A stretch of DNA of 12,306 nt from an uncultured Verrucomicrobiota bacterium (GTDB lineage: Bacteria > Verrucomicrobiota > Verrucomicrobiia > Limisphaerales > UBA9464): NCBI GenBank assembly GCA_903864375.1, contig CAIPFS010000618.1:1-12306 (forward strand), written 5' to 3'. The position numbers and the translations under genes are program-made. The number at the start of each line of letters is the position of its first letter. Position 1 is the stretch's first letter. The notes beneath the pieces were generated by a model. That model was not told the DNA's origin. It searched no databases and saw nothing but the letters and a program-made list of their open reading frames with translations. Shown here piece by piece: positions 6,557-12,306 of this stretch.

Positions 6557-8974
6557 ATGAAGATTCCGGGTCCCTTGAGCCGAACGATCTACTGGACTCT
6601 CGGAGGCATGGCTCCCGTCTGGCTTTGCAGTGCAGTCGTCGCCGGCGGCGTGGATATTTCCAAACTTCCGGAACCCGCTTCCCGTCCGGTGGAATTTGAA
6701 TCCGATATCCGACCCATCCTTGAGAAAAACTGCCTCCGCTGTCATGGACCCGAACACCCCAAGGGCCATTTCCGACTCACCGACCGCGACGTTGCCCTGA
6801 AGGGCGGAAGCGAAGGCATTGACATCATTCCCGGGAACAGCGGTGCCAGCCCGCTGATCCACGATGTGGCCCGGCTGGTCCCCGACATGGAAATGCCGCC
6901 CGAGGACAAGGGAACACCCTTGGACGCCGGACAAATCTCTCTGCTGCGGAAGTGGATTGACCAGGGACTCCCGTGGGGAACCAATGCCTCTCCCTCGTCC
7001 TCCCTCTCCCTGGTGATCGCTCCGGCGGTGGGAGGGGTCAGCGTTCATGGTGACCAATCGAAGTTCCGCCAGTTGGAGGGTCGTCCGGGCGGCATGGACG
7101 GCGGCATCGAAGAATTGAAACTCCGGCAGGAATCCAAAGACGGTCGCATCTTCTCGCTGGATGGGCGTTTTCTTCGGGATGAGAACCACCTGACACTCGA
7201 GTTGAGCCAGTCGGAGCTGGGATTCATCCGATTGGGTTACGATCAGTACCGGCGATATGACGATGCCGGAGGTGGGTATGCGGCTGGTTTTGCCCCACCG
7301 TTGGTCCATTCCGGCACCGATCTTTACGTGGACCGGGGACGCGCCTCGTTCGAGGCCGGTTGGAACCGCCCGGACCTACCCGCCGTCACCATCGGATATG
7401 AGTACCAATTTGCGGATGGTTCCAAGTCGATGTTGAGCCGGGGCCCGGTGGCCTCCATCAGCGGAAATCCCGATGAAACCCGGAGCATTTTTCCTTCCAC
7501 GCAACAACTCCATGAACGAACTCATATTGTTCGGGTGGGGGTCACCCACGAAGTCGGGGGATACCAACTGGAGAACCGGTTGCAATTGGAGTTTTATGAC
7601 TCCAACACCCGGCGTACCGACGCGCTGAGTGTTTCCGCCGGACAGTCGCTGGCTGATTTGCGGACCGAAGTGGAGGAATACCATCGCCACACCCAGGTTC
7701 TTGATCATGTCTCTGTTCAAAAACAGCTGACGGATCAATGGCTCGCAGGGTTGGGCTATCGCTACTCGTGGCTGGATGGTGATTCCTCCCTGCGGCTGAC
7801 GCCCCAGGACGGAACCGGTCAGCCCACTGCCGGAAGTGCCTGGTCGGCAGACCGGATTCTGTTGAATGAAGTCTGGCAGCTCTTTAATGCCTTCTCCCAG
7901 TTTCGCCCGCTCACCAATCTGACGGCGACGGTCGGCCTTCAAACGCAGTGGAAACAGCGCGAGACCTTTGGGGATGTCCATCTGGATGAGGTGGTGGACC
8001 CGGCAGACCCCACGGCAGGAACCTTCCGGCTTCCGGCGACCGAACGATCGTTGATGGACCAGACCACCATCGAGGAAAGCGTTCTGACACGGTACACCGG
8101 CCTGACTTGGACCAGCCTGTTTGCTGAGGCCCGACTGCGGCAGGAATCCTATCATCAGACGGTGGAACAGGACGGCGGGCCAGCACCCGTGGCACTGGTG
8201 GAGAATGCCGACGTCCGCTGGCAGGATTACCGGATTGGCTTCAACACCTCACCCCGGCGTTGGGTCTCCTTCGGCGGCCATTATCGCCATCGAGATCGTC
8301 TGACTGATTATGCCTATCCCGTGGCGCAACGTAACACCGCCTACCCCGGCTTTATTCTCGCCCGGGATGTTGGGGTGGACGAGATTGAACCGCGGGTGGT
8401 CCTGCAACCGCTGACATGGTTCAGGAGTGCGGTCAGTTACCAGTGGTCGACGAGCACCTATCGCACCACCACGGGATCGACAGACCCTGGAATCTTCGGT
8501 TCAGACGCCACCCAGGGTGGACGTCTCTATGCAGGCCAGTCCGAGTCCCATTCGATTCAGCTGAACTCCACCGCCACGGTGAACACGCGCTGGTTTCTTT
8601 CGGGCGGACTTGGCTACCAGAAAAGCCGGACCACCAGTGCGAGCCAGGGCAATCCTGCGGTCGCCCCGTATCTCGGGGACATCTGGTCGGTGCAGGCCGG
8701 ATCGACGTTTCTGGTCGATGAAAAGACCGAATGGGAATTCCATTACCTTTATTCGCAGGCCGGCTATGGGCAGCACCACGATGCCACGGGATTGCCGCTG
8801 GGACTCGACTATCAGCGGCACGGCTTTCAGACCTCCCTGTCGAGGCGCTTCACCCCCTCGGTCACGGGTCGCCTCACCTACGGCTATTTCGCCTACAGCG
8901 AGCCGTCGAGCGGGCATTTCCATGACTACACCGCACACCAACTGATGGCCGTGGTGCGCTACACGTGGCATTAG
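6557..8974 (+). CDS. Outer-membrane beta-barrel with N-terminal PSCyt1 haem domain (MtrB/PioB-like porin fusion)
   Basis: This 805-residue protein starts at the ATG two bases after the cytochrome stop; no ribosome-binding site is seen, so translational coupling is likely. Residues 1-30 form a signal peptide. Residues 45-140 form a planctomycete-type cytochrome c domain (PSCyt1): FESDIRPILEKNCLRCHG with the haem site C59-H63, then LKGG, an IIPGNS block, DMEMPP with M113 as likely distal ligand, and ISLLRKWIDQGLPW. The rest (about 155-805) is rich in alternating amphipathic strands with aromatic ends (such as FIRLGYDQYRRY and VTIGYEYQF) and finishes with a closing-strand-like VVRYTWH, as in large outer-membrane barrels. 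With a multihaem cytochrome upstream, the best fit is the porin of a porin-cytochrome conduit. The frame stays open upstream to 6182, but that part overlaps the cytochrome gene and lacks a signal peptide, so it is not counted. The barrel is inferred from strand pattern and context; the haem domain is clear. Confidence 0.82.
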   Translation: MKIPGPLSRTIYWTLGGMAPVWLCSAVVAGGVDISKLPEPASRPVEFESDIRPILEKNCLRCHGPEHPKGHFRLTDRDVALKGGSEGIDIIPGNSGASPLIHDVARLVPDMEMPPEDKGTPLDAGQISLLRKWIDQGLPWGTNASPSSSLSLVIAPAVGGVSVHGDQSKFRQLEGRPGGMDGGIEELKLRQESKDGRIFSLDGRFLRDENHLTLELSQSELGFIRLGYDQYRRYDDAGGGYAAGFAPPLVHSGTDLYVDRGRASFEAGWNRPDLPAVTIGYEYQFADGSKSMLSRGPVASISGNPDETRSIFPSTQQLHERTHIVRVGVTHEVGGYQLENRLQLEFYDSNTRRTDALSVSAGQSLADLRTEVEEYHRHTQVLDHVSVQKQLTDQWLAGLGYRYSWLDGDSSLRLTPQDGTGQPTAGSAWSADRILLNEVWQLFNAFSQFRPLTNLTATVGLQTQWKQRETFGDVHLDEVVDPADPTAGTFRLPATERSLMDQTTIEESVLTRYTGLTWTSLFAEARLRQESYHQTVEQDGGPAPVALVENADVRWQDYRIGFNTSPRRWVSFGGHYRHRDRLTDYAYPVAQRNTAYPGFILARDVGVDEIEPRVVLQPLTWFRSAVSYQWSTSTYRTTTGSTDPGIFGSDATQGGRLYAGQSESHSIQLNSTATVNTRWFLSGGLGYQKSRTTSASQGNPAVAPYLGDIWSVQAGSTFLVDEKTEWEFHYLYSQAGYGQHHDATGLPLGLDYQRHGFQTSLSRRFTPSVTGRLTYGYFAYSEPSSGHFHDYTAHQLMAVVRYTWH

Positions 8975-8990
8975 GATGGGGCCGATGAGC

Positions 8991-9136
8991 GCCGTAGCGC
9001 AGACGTTCCTGTCTGCTGTTCCGCACGCCTCCAGGCCTGCCGGGCCGTTGGGTGAACCGGAGCGTGACGGGACATGGAACGGCGCTGCCGACAGGAAAGT
9101 CGGCAAAACGGCAGACAAGAATGTCTGCGCTACGGC
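8991..9136. repeat. Inverted-repeat element, interspersed family, copy 1
   Basis: Two 26-base arms (8991-9016 and 9111-9136) are inverted repeats of each other with two mismatches, 94 bases apart. Inside, GCCGAC (9087-9092) and GTCGGC (9099-9104) form a second, perfect small hairpin. The element fills most of the gap between the convergent barrel and deacetylase genes, so it could also work as a two-way transcription terminator, although there is no T-run. Translating the arms gives AQTFLSA and KNVCATA, strings I recall from spurious small proteins in Verrucomicrobiota genomes, which suggests a dispersed family. A degenerate second copy lies at 11135-11222. There is no transposase and no target-site duplication that I can identify. 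Confidence 0.8.
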
Positions 9137-9158
9137 AGCAGCGGCACCATCGGCCGCT

Positions 9159-9962
9159 TCACGATCTACGGGCCGTACTTCTGAACCATCGCAGGAGGTT
9201 CTTCCAATTGCGCGACGCATACCGGGCGGTGAAGCGCCGAAGTTGCAGCCGATCAGACCCTGACCGGTTGACCCCCGCTTCCGTGGTGCATGCGGTGGTG
9301 AAACCGGCTTCCTCCACGAGGTCGCGCACCGCTGGATTGTAATCGCCGTAGGGATAGCAGAAGTCACGCACGGGGACTCTGAAAAGGTCTTCCAGCTGCA
9401 ATCGACTCGACCGGATTTCCTCCCGGGCCTCGGCCAGCGGGATTCGGGTCAGGTGTGGATGGGTGCAGGTGTGGGCACCAATCGAATGACCGGCCGCCAG
9501 CCATTCACGAATCTGCGAGGCATCCATGAGGCGCTCGGTGGCTTCACCCTCGGCCTCCTCCCAGGCATTTGACCCGCCGATCCGTCCCGGCACCAGAAAC
9601 TGGATGGCATGGAAGCGTGCCTCCCGCAGCGGCTCCAACCCGTGGCGCAGAACGTTCTCAAATCCATCGTCGAACGTGATGGCAATCCGCCGGGACTCCT
9701 GGGACCTCGCACCCGCGACATCGGCGGGCAGAACCGACTGGTAGCCGGCCTGCATCAGTTCCCGCATCTGTCGTCTGAACAGGGCTTCGCCCACGTAAAG
9801 CCCCTTCAGCCGGACCCGCGCCGGACGGGGTCCCAGCTTGTGATAGGTGAGCATGGGAAGCCCCTGGGTAAACGCGCCGGCAAAGGGCTCCAGGGAGGTG
9901 TAATACTGCGGAGGCGGTTGGCCGGATGACGGGGCTGCCTTATGGGACGGCGAGGGATTCAT
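9159..9962 (-). CDS. NodB-type polysaccharide deacetylase family protein (carbohydrate esterase 4)
   Basis: This is a 267-residue predicted sugar deacetylase that removes acetyl groups from N-acetylated sugars in a metal-dependent reaction. The NodB-fold motifs are in order: TFDDG (96-100; D98 as base, D99 as metal ligand), H164-TCT-H168 (the HxxxH metal pair), and FCYPYGDYN (201-209). The N-terminal block LPMLTYHKLG (35-44) is typical of family members acting on surface polysaccharide or lipid-linked glycans. No signal peptide is evident, so it may act in the cytoplasm or start further downstream. Its ATG overlaps the stop of the upstream glycosyltransferase gene in ATGA, so the two are translationally coupled and probably modify the same glycan. 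The substrate cannot be read from the sequence. Confidence 0.92.
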   Translation of the reverse strand: MNPSPSHKAAPSSGQPPPQYYTSLEPFAGAFTQGLPMLTYHKLGPRPARVRLKGLYVGEALFRRQMRELMQAGYQSVLPADVAGARSQESRRIAITFDDGFENVLRHGLEPLREARFHAIQFLVPGRIGGSNAWEEAEGEATERLMDASQIREWLAAGHSIGAHTCTHPHLTRIPLAEAREEIRSSRLQLEDLFRVPVRDFCYPYGDYNPAVRDLVEEAGFTTACTTEAGVNRSGSDRLQLRRFTARYASRNWKNLLRWFRSTARRS

Positions 9963-11080
9963 CGGCGGCCGGCCAGAGCGGCCTCATAATGGTTCAGGGT
10001 GGCGGCAGCCAGATGGCTCCGGGTGAAATGGGTCGCGACATGCTGCCGTCCCCGCGTGCCCATGGCCGACCGAAGCTCCGGATCAGAGGCCAGCCGGCCC
10101 ATTGCGGATACCAACTCGGCGACGTCACCCGGGGTCACCAGGAACCCCTCCTGTCCGTCGGTAAACTCCTCGGGAATGCCGTCCATCCGTGACGCGACGA
10201 CGGGATGTCCCGACGCCATGCCTTCGAGAACCACGAGAGGGAAGGCATCGGTGCCGACGGCAGGATGGACCAGAACATCCAGGGCCTTCATCCAGGGTCG
10301 GATATCGTCGGTGAACGGTTCCAGGCGGACCATGTCCTGGAGTTGTTCGCTGGCGATCTTTTGCTCGATGAGCGGGCGCATGTCGCCGTGGCCGATCAGC
10401 ACAAAGCGAGCCTGGGGATGGGAGGACCTGAGCCGTGCGGCAGCGGAAAGAAACTCAATCTGTCCCTTGCCGCGCGGCAACGGGTACATCCCGACCACCC
10501 CAAACACCACATGGTCGGGTCCCCAACCGTGGGCCTGGCGGAGTGCAGCGGCCTCAGCCGACCGTTCGCCGGCAAATCGTTCGACATCGATGCCGCAGTA
10601 GGCCTGAAGGATGCGGGAGGGATTTCCCTGAAGCTCGGCCCGGAGGACGCGCTCGACCGCCTTCGAAACAGCGATCACCCGGGCACCCTTCAACAGGAAG
10701 CGGCGGCTGAAGCCACGCGGACGGGTCATCAGATGCCGGGTGATGAAGACCCGGGTGCCGCGTCCGGCCAGCCGGGCGGCCACGATGGCCGGCCAGTAGT
10801 CACACCCCTGATGGACGTGGAGGATGTCGGCATCGATTTGGGAAACGGCCTGACGCAGGGCGGCGACGGCTTTCCATCGGAGGGGACTGCGGGGCGGAAA
10901 GGACCGAACAGCCACGGACAGCTGACGGGCGCGGGGTTCCCAGCGACTTCCCGCACCGACGGCGAGGGTCACCTGACATCCCCGTTCCTGGAGGCCCCGG
11001 GTCAATTCAAGGGTCTGGGTATCGACCCCGCCCCCATTGAAAAGCGAATTGGCCTGAACGATGCGAAGCGGACGATTCAA
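9959..11080 (-). CDS. Glycosyltransferase, GT4 family (GT-B fold)
   Basis: This is a predicted retaining glycosyltransferase that uses a nucleotide-sugar donor. From the TTG at 11080 it has 373 residues. The N-terminal half begins RPLRIVQANSLFNGGG, the acceptor-side start with a glycine-rich loop, and contains ILHVHQG (about 87-93). The C-terminal half has VVGMYPLPRGKGQ, FVLIGHGD, and DAFPLVVLEGMASGHPVVAS with D278 and E286 in the EX7E position, so the first glutamate is replaced by aspartate. The frame is open upstream to an ATG at 11326, but that extension runs through a repeat element and over the start of the divergent exporter gene, so it is unlikely to be native. The TTG is the first plausible start near the family's N-terminus; its nearest GGAGG is about 19 bases away, so the exact start is uncertain. 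It is coupled by ATGA overlap to the deacetylase gene. Confidence 0.87.
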   Translation of the reverse strand: MNRPLRIVQANSLFNGGGVDTQTLELTRGLQERGCQVTLAVGAGSRWEPRARQLSVAVRSFPPRSPLRWKAVAALRQAVSQIDADILHVHQGCDYWPAIVAARLAGRGTRVFITRHLMTRPRGFSRRFLLKGARVIAVSKAVERVLRAELQGNPSRILQAYCGIDVERFAGERSAEAAALRQAHGWGPDHVVFGVVGMYPLPRGKGQIEFLSAAARLRSSHPQARFVLIGHGDMRPLIEQKIASEQLQDMVRLEPFTDDIRPWMKALDVLVHPAVGTDAFPLVVLEGMASGHPVVASRMDGIPEEFTDGQEGFLVTPGDVAELVSAMGRLASDPELRSAMGTRGRQHVATHFTRSHLAAATLNHYEAALAGRR

Positions 11081-11134
11081 GGAGGGAAGTGTCCGGAGTC
11101 CTCCGGTCGAGTCAAAAAAAACCGAACCACCCGG

Positions 11135-11222
11135 GCCGCGGCACAGACATTCCTCTCTGCTGTACCGCCGACTTTCCAGTCGGCCAGCCGACGGTTCATG
11201 GTCTCGATGCGCGTCCGGGTTT
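11135..11222. repeat. Interspersed repeat element, degenerate copy 2
   Basis: This stretch matches the reverse complement of the right half of the element at 8991-9136. The arm (11135-11160) agrees at 21 of 26 positions with the right arm of copy 1. It is followed at the same distance by GCCGAC (11167-11172) and GTCGGC (11179-11184) flanking TTTCCA, against TTTCCT in copy 1. Weaker similarity continues to about 11222, with small indels. The other arm is missing, so this is a half element in the opposite orientation. It sits in the divergent spacer between the glycosyltransferase and exporter genes and could affect their promoters. Confidence 0.7.
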
Positions 11223-11288
11223 GGAAGTGTTCCTTGCACACGGCCTCTGGAATTCTCATTGGCCACACCCGTGGAAGGAGTCAGACTG

Positions 11289-11294
11289 AAGGAA
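11289..11294 (+). promoter_or_regulatory. Ribosome-binding site for the ABC exporter gene
   Basis: AAGGAA ends seven bases before the ATG at 11302, a standard spacing. A second ATG at 11317 has no comparable element, so this site supports 11302 as the start. Confidence 0.45.
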
Positions 11295-11301
11295 CTTACC
11301 G

Positions 11302-12306
11302 ATGGGGTCGATCCGGATGAATTCATTTGCCTTGGAAATGTGGCGGCTGCTGCGGCCCTACCGCCTGCGGATGGCCCTGGGCCTTGTCTTCGGCGTGGTG
11401 TATTCCGTGGCCAATTCCCTGCTGCTGGTCACCGTCAAGCTGCTGTGCGATCTCTCGTTCCCCGCGGCCGGTCATGTCCCGCTCGAAAGGGAATTGCAGC
11501 GACTGCCCGAAGGGCTCCAGCGCTGGCTGCATCAGGTCCTTCCGTCTCTGGATCAATGGAAGGTTTTCATCATCCTGATGGTGCCACTGGTGATGCTGGT
11601 GCGGGGGTGTCGCCAATTACCTCAATTTCTACCTCGTCAACTGGGCCACCATCCGGGCGGTCATGGACCTCCGACTGCGCATCTTCCGTCACTTGCAAAC
11701 GCTGTCGGTGGGGTTCTTCAATGCCTCCCGTACCGGGGAGCTGATGTCCCGCATCTCCAACGACCCGTTCGCCACCAGCGTCGTCCTGTCGCAGGCCGTC
11801 CCCATCGCCGCCAAGGACCCGATTACCGTCCTCGGGGCTGTCGCCTTCCTGTTGTATCAACAAACCGAGCTGACGGTCATTTCCCTGATCATCTTTCCGA
11901 TCTGCATCGTACCGATTGTCGTCTACGGGAGGAAAGTTCGGAAGGCGTCCCGGTTGTTTCAGGAACAGATCGCGGAATCCAACACGGTGGTGCAGGAGGC
12001 GTTTACCAATGCCCGGGTCGTCAAGGCCTATCGCCTTGAAGCCTTCCTGGTCGACCGGTTCAAACTGAGCTCCCAACGGACCGCCAACCAGATGCTGAAG
12101 ATGATCCGGGCCGGGGAAATACCGGGCCCGCTGCTGGAATTTGTGGGCGCGCTGGGGATGGCGATGATGTTCCTGTACGTCAATCATCGCCACTTTGCGC
12201 TGACATCCGGCGACTTCGTCTCCTTCGTGCTCAGCATCTTCATGCTGTACCAGCCCCTCAAGATGGTCAGCAAACTGCCCAGCCTCTGGCAGCAGGCCAA
12301 GGCGGC
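11302..12306 (+). CDS. MsbA-like ABC exporter, membrane domain, frameshifted and cut by the window end
   Basis: This is the N-terminal membrane part of a half-size ABC exporter (MsbA/lipid or multidrug type). Residues 1-102 carry an amphipathic lead (MWRLLRPYRLRM), a first membrane helix (about 24-48) and the start of a second (88-102). In this frame the sequence then turns into low-quality protein and stops at 12039. A +1 shift at the G run 11603-11607 restores family sequence: VANYLNFYLVNW, DLRLRIFRHLQTLSVGFFN, TGELMSRISND, and later VVQEAFTNARVVKAYRLE. That frame then stays open to the window edge. Removing one G would join the two parts, so this is either a base-call error or a real frameshift mutation. 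The nucleotide-binding domain lies beyond the window. With the divergent glycosyltransferase and deacetylase genes, export of a glycolipid or lipid A-like molecule is plausible but unproven. Confidence 0.85.

Noticed and set aside
11061..11744. A 227-codon + strand frame over the start of the exporter gene
   Set aside because: It is out of frame with both exporter segments except by chance overlap and has no family resemblance.
11608..12039. The tail of the first exporter frame after the G run, ending in a stop at 12039
   Set aside because: Its translation is rich in H, P, R and G with no homology-like pattern, while the +1 frame gives exporter sequence; it is a frameshift product.
1..12306. 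CRISPR arrays, tRNA or rRNA genes, transposases or phage genes
   Set aside because: I found no regularly spaced direct repeats, no cloverleaf-like segments and no mobile-element proteins on either strand.

Overview
The window is a chromosomal segment with high GC content and tightly packed genes. It most likely comes from a Verrucomicrobiota bacterium of the Pedosphaera/Limisphaera type. The clues are a prepilin-like protein with an H-X9-DG tail, a TIGR03118 protein with a short C-terminal module ending FFRVQ, a planctomycete-type cytochrome c domain (PSCyt1), and an interspersed inverted repeat whose translation gives 'AQTFLSA'/'NVCAT' strings that I recall from this phylum. The assignment is inference from gene content; there is no rRNA or other marker gene here.

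Layout. (1) 2-226, + strand: C-terminal end of an RsmH-type 16S rRNA methyltransferase, meeting panB tail to tail. (2) 228-1049, - strand: panB (pantothenate/CoA synthesis). (3) 1087-3210, - strand: a large secreted protein made of a cupredoxin, two Ig-like modules and a TIGR03118 propeller-like domain. (4) 3324-4205, - strand: a prepilin-like secreted protein. (5) 4391-8974, + strand: a four-gene run of ECF sigma factor, membrane anti-sigma factor, octaheme c-type cytochrome with a lipobox, and an outer-membrane beta-barrel with a haem-binding PSCyt1 domain at its N-terminus. (6) 8991-9136: an inverted-repeat element between convergent genes. (7) 9159-11080, - strand: a GT4 glycosyltransferase translationally coupled to a NodB-type polysaccharide deacetylase. 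(8) 11081-11301: a divergent intergenic region carrying a second, degenerate copy of the repeat. (9) 11302 to the window end, + strand: the membrane domain of an MsbA-like ABC exporter with a +1 frameshift in a G run, cut by the window edge.

The most interesting unit is 4391-8974. A multihaem cytochrome directly followed by a large beta-barrel is the layout of porin-cytochrome conduits (MtrAB, PioAB and OmbB-OmaB types), which carry electrons across the outer membrane. Two things are unusual. The barrel has its own single-haem domain, and the conduit genes follow their apparent regulators, an ECF sigma/anti-sigma pair, in one likely operon. No extracellular multihaem terminal cytochrome is visible in the window. 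The working model is that a periplasmic signal is sensed by the anti-sigma factor, the sigma factor is released, and an outer-membrane electron conduit is made. The role and the direction of electron flow are inferred, not shown.

The right-hand part (GT4 glycosyltransferase, deacetylase, MsbA-like exporter) looks like cell-surface glycan or lipid-linked sugar synthesis and export.
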